DNA of 29,244 nucleotides from VRUE01 sp035712345 (GTDB taxonomy: Bacteria > Actinomycetota > Thermoleophilia > Solirubrobacterales > 70-9), in the NCBI GenBank assembly GCA_035712345.1, contig DASTAY010000028.1, positions 1-29,244 on the forward strand, in the 5' to 3' direction. The notes under the pieces are model-generated. The model was given only the letters and a program-made list of their open reading frames with translations. It ran no database searches and was not told the origin of the DNA. The translations under genes and the position numbers were made by a program. This document shows, piece after piece, positions 7,005 through 14,445 of this stretch (its first letter is position 1; each line of letters starts with the position of its first letter).

Positions 7005-8447
7005 GCCGCGAGCGGGCACGACCGCGACGTCCTCGAGGGCGAATTTCCCGTTCGCCTCCTCGGGATCGCCCAGCGGGTAGCGCCCCGTGAAGCAGGCGTC
7101 GCAGTGGTCTTCGGGGCGGGTGCCGATCGCCTCGTAGACGCCATCCATCGAGAGGTAGGCGAGCGAGTCGGCGCCGAGCTCGTCGGCGATCTCCTCGATC
7201 GTCCGTTCGTGGGCGATCATCTCCTCGCGGGTCGACATGTCGACGCCGTAGTGGCAGGGGTTGCGGATCGGCGGCGCCGAGATCCGCAGGTGCACCTCGG
7301 CCGCCCCGGCGTCGCGCAGCATGCCGACGATCTGGCGCGTCGTGTTGCCGCGCACGATCGAGTCGTCGACGACGACGATCCGCTGCCCGGCGACGATCTC
7401 CGGCAGCGGGTTGAACTTGAGCCGCAGGCCGTGCTTGCGCAGCTCCTGGCCGGGCTGGATGAAGGTGCGGGCGACGTAGCGGTTCTTGATCAGGCCGTCG
7501 TCGCGCGGCAGCCCCGAGGCGCGCGCGAACCCGGCCGCCGCCGGGTTGCCCGAGTCGGGCACCGAGATCACCAGGTCGGCCTCGACCGGCGCCTCGCGCC
7601 AGAGGATCTCGCCCATCCGGCCGCGCACCTGCTGCAGCACCCTGTCCTCGAGGCGGCTGTCGGGGCGGGAGAAGTAGATGTGCTCGAAGACGCAGTGCGC
7701 GGGGCGGGCGGCCTTGACCACCTGGCGCGTGTCGAGCCCGCGCTCGGTCAGCGAGACCATCTCGCCCGGGCGCACCTCGCGCAGCAGCTCGGCGCCGACG
7801 ATGTCGAAGGCACAGCTCTCCGAGGCGACGACGAAGCGCTGCCCGAGCCGTCCCAGCGAAAGCGGCCGCACCCCGTGCGGGTCGCGGAAGGCGACGATCG
7901 CGTGCTTGGTCATCGCCACGGTCGAGTAGGCGCCCTGCAGGCGCGGCATCACGTCGGCGACGGCGTCCTCGACGAAGCGCCCCGGGTTGGAGGAGATCAG
8001 CGCCGCGATGATCTCCGAGTCCGAGGTGCCGCGGAAGGCGATCCCGGCGTCCTTCAGCTCGGCCCACAGCTCGACCGCGTTGGTCAGGTTGCCGTTGTGG
8101 GCGAGGGCGAGCTCGCGGCCGTCGTCGCGCCAGACCGGCTGGGCGTTCTCCCAGGAGCCGCCGCCGGTGGTCGAGTAGCGCACGTGGCCGATCGCCATGT
8201 CGCCCTCCAATGCCCGCAGCTTCTCCTCGTCGAAGACCTGGGAGACGAGGCCCGAGTCGCGCATCGTCGTGATGTGGCCGCCCTCGCAGGTGGCGATCCC
8301 GGCCGACTCCTGGCCGCGGTGCTGCAGCGCGTAGAGGCCGAAGTAGGCGAGGCGGGCGACATCGTGGCCAGGCGCGTATACGCCGAACACCCCGCATTCC
8401 TCGCGCGGGCCATCGCGATCTATCGGCTGCCCCTGGGGCGGAGTCAA
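7002..8447 (-). CDS. purF: Amidophosphoribosyltransferase, Fe-S type
   Basis: It catalyses the committed first step, PRPP plus glutamine to phosphoribosylamine. A TTG start at 8447 with GAGGAA about 6 nt upstream gives 481 residues and a 17-residue propeptide before the nucleophile Cys18 (EECGVFGVY). A longer ATG start at 8516 would add an unlikely Arg-rich tail. The Ntn-glutaminase part includes HRGQESAGIAT, GHVRYSTTGG and AHNGNLTNA. The phosphoribosyltransferase part has VVVDDSIVRGNTTRQIV. Four cysteines match the B. subtilis-type 4Fe-4S ligands: HCVFEHIYF, RNPCHYGVD and DHCDACF. That implies an oxygen-sensitive cluster and AMP/GMP feedback control. It is separated from purL by two small plus-strand ORFs. 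Confidence 0.96.
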   Translation of the reverse strand: MTPPQGQPIDRDGPREECGVFGVYAPGHDVARLAYFGLYALQHRGQESAGIATCEGGHITTMRDSGLVSQVFDEEKLRALEGDMAIGHVRYSTTGGGSWENAQPVWRDDGRELALAHNGNLTNAVELWAELKDAGIAFRGTSDSEIIAALISSNPGRFVEDAVADVMPRLQGAYSTVAMTKHAIVAFRDPHGVRPLSLGRLGQRFVVASESCAFDIVGAELLREVRPGEMVSLTERGLDTRQVVKAARPAHCVFEHIYFSRPDSRLEDRVLQQVRGRMGEILWREAPVEADLVISVPDSGNPAAAGFARASGLPRDDGLIKNRYVARTFIQPGQELRKHGLRLKFNPLPEIVAGQRIVVVDDSIVRGNTTRQIVGMLRDAGAAEVHLRISAPPIRNPCHYGVDMSTREEMIAHERTIEEIADELGADSLAYLSMDGVYEAIGTRPEDHCDACFTGRYPLGDPEEANGKFALEDVAVVPARG

Positions 8448-8549
8448 AGCGCGTGTTCCTCGCGTTGGAGAAGGACGTGACGCGCAGGCAGACTGCCTAC
8501 CCCGGCAGGGTAGCAACGGCTCAGGACCGGGCGGCCGCCGGCCGAATGC

Positions 8550-8573
8550 GTTTGTTTCGCGGCCAGCGGGTAC
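8550..8573 (+). promoter_or_regulatory. SigB/SigF-like promoter before the micro-protein
   Basis: GTTTGT at 8550-8555, a 12-nt spacer, then GGGTAC at 8568-8573. This fits the general-stress sigma pattern GTTT-N12-15-GGGTA(T/C). Transcription would start near 8580, ahead of the GGAGGT at 8598-8603. The assignment rests on pattern match only. Confidence 0.5.
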
Positions 8574-8612
8574 CCCAGGGCACCGTCAACCCCCAATGGA
8601 GGTGCGCGACCA

Positions 8613-8768
8613 ATGATCATCCTCGGAATCATCTGCCTCATCCTCGGAGCGATCTTCAACGTCGGGCTGCTGTGGGTCATAGGCGGGATCCTGGTCGTGC
8701 TCGGCGTGATCTTCTGGGCGCTCGGCGCGGCCGGTCGGGCCGTCGGCGGTCGCCGCCACTACTACTGA
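8613..8768 (+). CDS. DUF6131-like small membrane protein (51 aa)
   Basis: A GGAGGT (8598-8603) lies 9 nt before the ATG. The peptide starts MIILGIICLILGAIFNVGLL, has a second hydrophobic span from WVIGGILVVLGVIFWALGA, and ends GRAVGGRRHYY. Two membrane-spanning helices joined by a short turn, with a basic aromatic tail, resemble the DUF6131 micro-proteins common in actinobacteria, whose function is unknown. It would sit in the cytoplasmic membrane. It interrupts the purF-purL run on the opposite strand, and the SigB-like promoter in front suggests stress control rather than purine control. It is short, but the codon pattern, Shine-Dalgarno and family likeness agree. Confidence 0.8.
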   Translation: MIILGIICLILGAIFNVGLLWVIGGILVVLGVIFWALGAAGRAVGGRRHYY

Positions 8769-8842
8769 CCCCGGCATCTCGGACCGGCGCGCCGTTCGGA
8801 CGGGGCGCTCGGCCGCCGTCACGATTCGAGCCGAGCCTTCCG

Positions 8843-8848
8843 GGGTAT
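8843..8848 (+). promoter_or_regulatory. Candidate SigB-like -10 element before the 27-aa ORF
   Basis: GGGTAT at 8843-8848 matches the -10 of general-stress sigma promoters. It would put the transcript start near 8856, about 34 nt before the ATG at 8890. The matching -35 region (GATTCGAG around 8823-8830) is a poor GTTT match, so this is weaker than the site at 8550. Confidence 0.3.
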
Positions 8849-8889
8849 AGCGGCGGCACAGATCGATTCGTCGCCAGAAGGAGGAGGAG

Positions 8890-8973
8890 ATGCTGATCGC
8901 CCTCGGCCACCGGCCGCCTATTCAGCGGCTACGGGATCTGACCGAGAACAACGTGCCTGGCATCTACATCTAA
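8890..8973 (+). CDS. Unrecognised 27-aa ORF with very strong ribosome-binding site
   Basis: AAGGAGGAGG directly precedes the ATG at 8890 with normal spacing; this is the best Shine-Dalgarno sequence I see in the window. The product begins MLIALGHRPP, has a charged middle (QRLRDLTE) and ends NNVPGIYI before TAA. It has no signal peptide, no clear membrane helix and no cysteine. I do not recognise it. Options are a functional micro-protein, a precursor peptide (no modifying enzyme is nearby), or the leader of a longer lost gene. It lies 121 nt after the DUF6131-like gene and converges on the purL stop with a 14-nt gap. Confidence 0.45.
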   Translation: MLIALGHRPPIQRLRDLTENNVPGIYI

Positions 8974-8987
8974 CCCCGCGGCGAAGA

Positions 8988-11174
8988 TCAGTCGTCGAGC
9001 CGCTCGCCCAGGGAGCGCCAGGCGGACTCGGCGTCGGCGAGAGAGAGCGAGATGCTGCGGTCGCCGGCGGCGATCTCGATCGTGTCGCCGCCGACCCTGC
9101 CCAGATAGAGGACGGCGACACCGTCGCTCGCCAGCGCCTCGAGCTTCTCGCGCTCGCCGCTGATCACGAAGCCCCCGGGGCCCTCGCCGAAGAGGGCCTC
9201 CTGCGGCGAGCAGCCGCGCTCGCGCAGGTGCTGCAGATCGGCCTGGCAGCCGAGGCCGGCGCCGATCGCGCACTCGGCGAGCGCGCAGGCGAGGCCGCCG
9301 TCGCTGACGTCGTGGGCGGAGGCGAGCGCCCCGGCGCGGACGGCTTTTCGGATCGTCGCGCAGGCGGCGGCGACCGCGGCGACGTCGGGCTGGGGGAGGC
9401 CGGCGTCGAGCTCTCCTCGCTGCTTGGCCAGCTCGGTTCCTTCCAGGGTCGGTTCGAAGGGGCCGAGCAAGGCGATCGCGTCGCCCTCGGCGGCGAAGGC
9501 GCTCGGCGCGGCGAGGCCCGGGTCGGGCAGCTCGCCGACCATGCCGACCACCGGGGTCGGGTAGATCGGGCCTTCGGGCCCCTCGTTGTAGAGCGAGACG
9601 TTGCCGCCGACGACCGGCACCCCGAGCGCGTTGCAGGCGTCGGCCAGGCCCTGCACCGAGCGGTCGAGCTGCCAGGCGGGGGCTGGCTTCTCCGGGTTGC
9701 CGAAGTTGAGGCAGTTGGTCAGGCCGAGCGGCTCGGCGCCGGCGCAGGCGAGGTTCTGGGCGCACTCGAGCACCGCCTCGACCGTGCCGGCGTAGGGGTC
9801 GCAGGCGACCCGCCGCCCGTTGCCGTCGATCGCGATCGCGATCGCGGTATCGGCCTCGGGGATCGCCAGCACCGCCGCGTCGGCGCTCTCCGGCCGCCGC
9901 GCCGTGCGCGAACCGACGATCGAGTCGTACTGCTCGAAGACCCAGCGCTTCGAGGCGATGCTGGGCGAGGCGAGCAGCGCCAGCAGCGTCTCCTCCGGCG
10001 AGGCCTGCGGCGCGAGCGTCTCCCGGTTGCCGTAGATCCAGCCCGCCGGCTCCGCGGGCTCCAGGTCATACAGCGGGCAGCCGTCGACCAGGGCCCCGAC
10101 CGGCATCTCGCCGACGACCTCGCCCTCGCGCTGGACCTTGACCAGGCCGTCGTCGGTGACCGAGCCGATCTCCGCCGCGCCGGTCTGCCATTTCTCGCAG
10201 ACCGCGATCACCTCGTCGACCCGGCCCGGCTCGACCACCGCCAGCATCCGCTCCTGGGACTCCGAGACCATGATCTCGAACGGCTCCATATCGGGCTCGC
10301 GCAGCGGCACCCGCGCGACGTCGATCTCGATCCCGACTCCCCCCGCCGAGGCCATCTCGCTGGCCGAGGAGGTGAGCCCGGCGGCGCCGAGGTCCTGCAG
10401 CGAGACCAGCAACCCCTTCCCGAGCAGCTCCAGGCAGCACTCGAGCACCTTGGACTCCTCGAACGGGTCGCCGATCTGCACCGTCGGTCGCTTCGCCTCG
10501 TCGCCCTCGCCGAGCTCGGCGGAGGCGAGCACGGAGGCGCCGCCGATCCCGTCGCGCCCGGTCGAGGCGCCCATCAGGACGACCGCGTTGCCGACGCCCG
10601 CGGCCGCGGCGCGCACCATATCGTCGGTCTTCGCCAGGCCGACGCACATCGCGTTGACCAGGCAGTTGTGCTCGTAGGGCGCCTCGAAGTAGATCTCGCC
10701 GCCCACGGTCGGCACGCCGATCGAGTTGCCGTAGTGGCCGATCCCGCGCACGGCCCCGTCGAGCAGGTGCCGCGAGCGCAGCGAGTCGAGCTCGCCGAAG
10801 CGCAGCGAGTCGAGGATCGCGATCGGCCGCGCGCCGAGCGCGAAGACGTCGCGCAGGATGCCGCCGACCCCCGTCGCCGCTCCCTGGAAGGGCTCGACCG
10901 CGCTCGGGTGGTTGTGCGACTCGACCTTGAAGGCGACCGCGTAGCCGTTGCCGACGTCGACGGCGCCCGCGTTCTCGCCCGGCCCCATGACCACCCGCTC
11001 GCCCTCGGTCGGCAGCCGCCGCAGCAGCTTGCGCGAGTGCTTGTAGGCGCAGTGCTCGGACCAGAGCAGGCTGAACATCGCCAGCTCGACCCCGTTCGGC
11101 TCGCGCCCGAGCTTCTGACAGATCAGGTCGAACTCGGAGTCGGTCAGGCCCAGCTCGCGGTGCGGAGAGGACAT
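8988..11174 (-). CDS. purL: Phosphoribosylformylglycinamidine (FGAM) synthase, large subunit
   Basis: This 728-residue protein is the small, PurS/PurQ-dependent PurL type. It converts FGAR to FGAM with ATP, taking ammonia from PurQ. Visible landmarks are WSEHCAYKHSRKLLRRLP, FKVESHNHPSAVEPFQGAAT, DLGAAGLTSSASEMASAGG, LTNCLNFGNPEKP, and ASAHDVSDGGLACALAE with FGEGPGG near the C-terminus. Start ATG 11174 (MSSPHRELGLTD) has AGGAGG 9 nt upstream; an ATG at 11207 would add an Arg-rich tail. The gap to purQ is 85 nt, unlike the overlapping joins before it. It contains a hairpin and a 21-nt segment complementary to the purD leader. Confidence 0.97.
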   Translation of the reverse strand: MSSPHRELGLTDSEFDLICQKLGREPNGVELAMFSLLWSEHCAYKHSRKLLRRLPTEGERVVMGPGENAGAVDVGNGYAVAFKVESHNHPSAVEPFQGAATGVGGILRDVFALGARPIAILDSLRFGELDSLRSRHLLDGAVRGIGHYGNSIGVPTVGGEIYFEAPYEHNCLVNAMCVGLAKTDDMVRAAAAGVGNAVVLMGASTGRDGIGGASVLASAELGEGDEAKRPTVQIGDPFEESKVLECCLELLGKGLLVSLQDLGAAGLTSSASEMASAGGVGIEIDVARVPLREPDMEPFEIMVSESQERMLAVVEPGRVDEVIAVCEKWQTGAAEIGSVTDDGLVKVQREGEVVGEMPVGALVDGCPLYDLEPAEPAGWIYGNRETLAPQASPEETLLALLASPSIASKRWVFEQYDSIVGSRTARRPESADAAVLAIPEADTAIAIAIDGNGRRVACDPYAGTVEAVLECAQNLACAGAEPLGLTNCLNFGNPEKPAPAWQLDRSVQGLADACNALGVPVVGGNVSLYNEGPEGPIYPTPVVGMVGELPDPGLAAPSAFAAEGDAIALLGPFEPTLEGTELAKQRGELDAGLPQPDVAAVAAACATIRKAVRAGALASAHDVSDGGLACALAECAIGAGLGCQADLQHLRERGCSPQEALFGEGPGGFVISGEREKLEALASDGVAVLYLGRVGGDTIEIAAGDRSISLSLADAESAWRSLGERLDD

Positions 11175-11178
11175 CAAC

Positions 11179-11199
11179 CGCCGCCTCCTCTGCTCCCGC
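11179..11199 (-). repeat. 21-nt segment over the purL ribosome-binding site, matched at 19892-19912
   Basis: On the minus strand this begins GCGGGAGCAGAGG and ends AGGCGGCG. It includes the purL Shine-Dalgarno AGGAGG (complement of 11184-11189). The identical 21 nt occur on the plus strand at 19892-19912. Because purL and purD are both minus-strand genes, their mRNAs would be perfectly complementary here. Confidence 0.85.
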
Positions 11200-11235
11200 C
11201 GGAGCATGAGGAATCAGATATGGACATGCTCCGGC
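11198..11235 (-). repeat. 11-bp hairpin in the purQ-purL gap
   Basis: GCCGGAGCATG (11198-11208) and CATGCTCCGGC (11225-11235) are perfect inverted repeats around a 16-nt A/T-richer loop. In the mRNA the stem ends about one turn upstream of the purL Shine-Dalgarno. There is no T tract, so an RNA processing, stabilising or translation-control hairpin is more likely than a terminator. Confidence 0.65.
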
Positions 11236-11259
11236 TCCCGCGTCCGGGGGCGGCGGGCG

Positions 11260-11895
11260 TCATATGGCAGCACCGGCAACCGCCTCGAACACGCGCAACC
11301 CGTCGGTCGATCCCGTCATCGCGTCGACCGCGTGCTCGGGGTGGGGCATCAGCCCGAGCACGTTGCCGGCCTCGCTGCGGACGCCGGCGATGTCGCGCGC
11401 CGACCCGTTCGGGTTCTGTCCCGGCGCATAGCGGAACGCCACCTGCCCCTTCGCCTCCAGTTCGTCGAGGACCTGCTCCGGCGCCCAGTACCGCCCTTCC
11501 CCGTGCTTGGCCGGGATCGAAAGCCGCTCCCCCGATCCTTCGACGTGCAGCTCGAGCTGACGGCAGGCGAAGCGCATGCTCTCGTTGACCAGGAGGGCGC
11601 CGGGGAGGAGGCCGGCCTCGCAGAGGACCTGGAAGCCGTTGCAGATGCCCAGCACCGGGCCGCCCGCGGCGGCGAACTCGGCCACCGCTCCCATCGCCGG
11701 CGAGAAGCGGGCGATCGCGCCCGCGCGCAGGTAGTCGCCGTAGGAGAAGCCGCCGGGGACGACGACCGCGTCGATCCCGGCAAGGTCACGCTCCTCGTGC
11801 CAGACCAGCCGCGCCTCGCCGCCACTCAGCTCGCAGGCGTGCAGGGCGTCCCGCTCGTCGCAGGAGCCGGGGAACTGGACGACACCCCAACGCAT
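11260..11895 (-). CDS. purQ: FGAM synthase glutaminase subunit
   Basis: The 211-residue class I glutamine amidotransferase supplies ammonia to PurL. It begins WGVVQFPGSCDERDALHA, then VVVPGGFSYGDYLRAGAIA. The nucleophile cysteine is in PVLGICNGFQVLCEAGLLP, and the catalytic His/Glu pair is in GLMPHPEHAVD. The ATG at 11895 shares one base with the purS stop (TGATG), so translation is coupled. The length is typical. Confidence 0.97.
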   Translation of the reverse strand: MRWGVVQFPGSCDERDALHACELSGGEARLVWHEERDLAGIDAVVVPGGFSYGDYLRAGAIARFSPAMGAVAEFAAAGGPVLGICNGFQVLCEAGLLPGALLVNESMRFACRQLELHVEGSGERLSIPAKHGEGRYWAPEQVLDELEAKGQVAFRYAPGQNPNGSARDIAGVRSEAGNVLGLMPHPEHAVDAMTGSTDGLRVFEAVAGAAI

Positions 11896-12134
11896 CAGGC
11901 GCCGTCGATGCTCTCGATCTCGAAGTCCTCGATCAGCGGGTTGGCGAGGAGCTTCTCGCAGAGCTCGGGGATGCGCGCCGGGTCCTCCGCCTCGAGCTCG
12001 ACCATCCGCCCGACCCGCACGTGCCCGACCCCCTCGAAGCCCAGCGCCGGCAGCGCCCGCTCGACCGCCTTGCCCTGCGGGTCGAGGATCCCCTCCTTCG
12101 GCCGGATCAGGACCCGGGCCCGAGCCCTCGCCAC
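11895..12134 (-). CDS. purS: FGAM synthase small subunit
   Basis: This 79-residue PurS protein bridges PurL and PurQ in the multi-subunit FGAM synthase found in Gram-positive bacteria and archaea. The sequence has IRPKEGILDPQGKAVERALP, GHVRVGRMVELEAED and a C-terminal NPLIEDFEIESID, matching the family ferredoxin-like fold. The GTG start at 12134 shares its first G with the purC stop (TAGTG). Its TGA shares one base with the purQ ATG. The frame is open further upstream, but that part lies inside purC and is not used. Confidence 0.95.
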   Translation of the reverse strand: MARARARVLIRPKEGILDPQGKAVERALPALGFEGVGHVRVGRMVELEAEDPARIPELCEKLLANPLIEDFEIESIDGA

Positions 12135-12982
12135 TAGAAGGAGCGCTCCGTGATCCGCTCGTAGGCCTCGACGTACTTGGCCCGCGTCTGCTCGATCACG
12201 TCGGCCGGCAGCTCCGGCGCTGGCGGCTTCTTGTCCCAACCGCTCGCCGTCGCCCAGTCGCGCACGTACTGCTTGTCGAAGGACGGCTGCGTCTTGCCGG
12301 GCTCATACAGGTCGGCGGGCCAGAAGCGCGAGGAGTCCGGGGTCAGCACCTCGTCGCCGAGAACGATCTCGGCGCCCGCGTGGCGGCCGAACTCGAACTT
12401 GGTGTCGGCGAGGATGATCCCCCGCTCCGCCGCGTGCTCGGCGCCCCGCTGGTAGACGTCGATCGAGACCCGTCGCAGCTCTTCCATCAGCGCCCGGTCG
12501 CCGACGATCTCCGCCGCGCGCTCGAAGTCGACGTTCTCGTCGTGGTCGCCGACCTCGGCCTTGGTCGCCGGCGTGAAGATCGGCTCGGGCAGCTTGTCGG
12601 ACTCGAGCAGGTTGGGCGGCAGCTCGATCCCGCAGACCGCGCCGCCCGCCTTGTATTCCTTCCAGCCCGACCCGGAGAGGTAGCCGCGCACGACGCACTC
12701 GACCGGGTACATCTCCAGCCGCCGCACCCGCATCGCCCGTTCGGCGACCTCCTCGGGCACGTCGGCGGAGAGGAAGTGGTTGGGGACGATGTCCCCGGTC
12801 AGCTCGAACCAGAATTCGGACATCCGGTTGAGCACCTTGCCCTTGTCGGGCACCGGCGTCGGCATCACCACGTCGTAGGTCGAGATCCGGTCCGAGGCGA
12901 CCATCAGCAGGTCGTCCTCCCACTCGTAGATCTCGCGCACCTTGCCCGAGGAGAGGAGCTTGAGGTCAGCGACGGCTGGCAT
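12134..12982 (-). CDS. purC: SAICAR synthetase
   Basis: The 282-residue ATP-dependent ligase joins CAIR and aspartate. Recognisable parts are LLSSGKVREIYEWEDDLLMV, ASDRISTYDVVMPTPVPDKG, the signature EMYPVECVVRGYLSGSGWKE, and ILADTKFEFG with DEVLTPDSSRFWP. ATG 12982 (MPAVADLKLL) is chosen; the frame is open for 32 more codons, but these lie in the divergent promoter region facing the P450 gene. There is no strong Shine-Dalgarno, so a short-leader mRNA is possible. It is the first gene of the purC-purS-purQ-purL block. Confidence 0.96.
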   Translation of the reverse strand: MPAVADLKLLSSGKVREIYEWEDDLLMVASDRISTYDVVMPTPVPDKGKVLNRMSEFWFELTGDIVPNHFLSADVPEEVAERAMRVRRLEMYPVECVVRGYLSGSGWKEYKAGGAVCGIELPPNLLESDKLPEPIFTPATKAEVGDHDENVDFERAAEIVGDRALMEELRRVSIDVYQRGAEHAAERGIILADTKFEFGRHAGAEIVLGDEVLTPDSSRFWPADLYEPGKTQPSFDKQYVRDWATASGWDKKPPAPELPADVIEQTRAKYVEAYERITERSF

Positions 12983-13068
12983 CGAACGCGATGCTAGCGA
13001 TGGCGGAGGCGCGGCGGGGAGGGGACACCCCAACCCCTGCTTAATCTGCGTCTGCGAATCTCCTCTCG

Positions 13069-14397
13069 ATGCTGCCACCCGAACCCGACTACTCCTCGCT
13101 GTCCCAGACCTTGCGTTGGAGCTTCAGGCCCTTGCCGTTCATGCAGGAGTGCCGCGAACGCTACGGGGACGCGTTCAGCGTCAAGTTCATGGGCTTCGAG
13201 CGGCCGATGGTGATGATCTCCGACCCGACCGCGATCAAGGCCCTCTACACCGAGCGGGCCCACGGGCTGCCGCCCGGGCGCGAGATCGTGCTGACGCCGA
13301 TCGTCGGCCCCCGCTCGGTGCTCGTGATCGAGGGCGTCGACCACCTCGCCCACCGCAAGCTGATGCTGCCCGCCTTCCACGGCGAGCGGATGCGCTCGTA
13401 TGCGCCGATCGTCGAGGAGATCGTCGACGCCGAGATCGACACCTGGCCGCTCGGCGAGCGCTTCCCGATCCACCCGCGCATGCAGGCGATGACGCTGGAG
13501 GTGATCCTGCGCGTCGTCTTCGGCGTCGCCGAGGGGCCGCGGCTGGAGCAGCTGCGCGTCGTCCTCACCAGGCTGCTGGAGGAAACCTCCTCGCCGTTCA
13601 CGCAGCTGATCGGCCTCGCCGCGCGGCGCTTCGGCGGGCGCGGGCCCTGGGCGAGGTTCGAGTCCCAGCTGAAGGCGGTCGACGAGCTGCTCTATGCCGA
13701 GATCGCCGAGCACCGCTCGCGCGACGACCTGGAGACCCGCGACGACATGCTCTCGCAGATGATGCTGGCCCGCTTCGAGGACGGCGAGCCGATGAGCGAC
13801 ACCGACCTGCGCGACCAGCTGATGACCCTGCTGCTGGCCGGCCACGAGACGACGGCGACCGCGCTCGCCTGGACCTTCGACCTGCTGCTGCGCCACCCGC
13901 GTGAGCTTGCCCGCCTGCGCGAGTCGCTGGAGGCGAGGGAGGACGAGTACCTGCGGGCGACGATCAGCGAGTCCCTGCGCCTGCGGCCGGTGGTGCCGCT
14001 GGCCGGCCGCCGCCTCGGCGCCGACCTCGAGGCCGGCGGCCTCAGCCTGCCGGCGGGGACCGACGTCACCCCGGCGATCTGGCTCGCCCACACCAACGCC
14101 GACGTCTATCCCGAGCCCTTCGCCTTCCGCCCCGAGCGCTTCCTCTCCGAGGCGCCGGACACCTACGCCTGGGTCCCCTTCGGCGGCGGCATCCGCCGCT
14201 GCCTCGGCGCCGCCTTCGCCGAGTTCGAGATGCGCATCGTGCTGCGCGAGGTGATCACCCGCTGCGAGCTGCTCAAGGTCGACCGGCGGCCGGAGAGGAT
14301 CGGCCGCCGCAACATCACGCTCTCGCCCAAAGCCGGCACCCCCGTCGTCCTCACCGCCCGTCACCCGGCGCACGAGCCGGCGCTCGCCGCGGCCTAG
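13069..14397 (+). CDS. Cytochrome P450
   Basis: The 442-residue soluble P450 has all core motifs. The I-helix oxygen-activation segment AGHETT is at 257-262, the K-helix ExxR (ESLR) at 301-304, the PERF-type FRPERFLS at about 353-360, and the heme loop FGGGIRRCLG at 371-380 with Cys378 as thiolate ligand. There is no N-terminal membrane anchor. The FMGFERPMVMISDP and LPAFHGERMRSY segments are typical of CYP110-like and other bacterial P450s that act on fatty acids or terpenes. The substrate cannot be told from sequence, and no ferredoxin or reductase gene is next to it. It is transcribed away from purC, with 86 nt between the starts; a cyclase gene follows 48 nt downstream. Confidence 0.96.
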   Translation: MLPPEPDYSSLSQTLRWSFRPLPFMQECRERYGDAFSVKFMGFERPMVMISDPTAIKALYTERAHGLPPGREIVLTPIVGPRSVLVIEGVDHLAHRKLMLPAFHGERMRSYAPIVEEIVDAEIDTWPLGERFPIHPRMQAMTLEVILRVVFGVAEGPRLEQLRVVLTRLLEETSSPFTQLIGLAARRFGGRGPWARFESQLKAVDELLYAEIAEHRSRDDLETRDDMLSQMMLARFEDGEPMSDTDLRDQLMTLLLAGHETTATALAWTFDLLLRHPRELARLRESLEAREDEYLRATISESLRLRPVVPLAGRRLGADLEAGGLSLPAGTDVTPAIWLAHTNADVYPEPFAFRPERFLSEAPDTYAWVPFGGGIRRCLGAAFAEFEMRIVLREVITRCELLKVDRRPERIGRRNITLSPKAGTPVVLTARHPAHEPALAAA

Positions 14398-14445
14398 CGC
14401 CGCCAGTCGATTCGACAGCGCTCGACCGGCCGCCTACCCTTTGGC

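Noticed and set aside
8448..8516. Longer PurF start at ATG 8516
   Set aside because: It would add a Cys/Arg-rich tail before the propeptide; TTG 8447 has a Shine-Dalgarno and gives a normal propeptide length.
9228..11588. 786-codon plus-strand open frame opposite purL and purQ
   Set aside because: It is an antisense shadow of purL/purQ with no motifs and an extreme Arg/Val/Leu/Asp composition.
12983..13068. Purine riboswitch or known leader upstream of purC
   Set aside because: The 86-nt divergent gap shows no recognisable riboswitch core or terminator.
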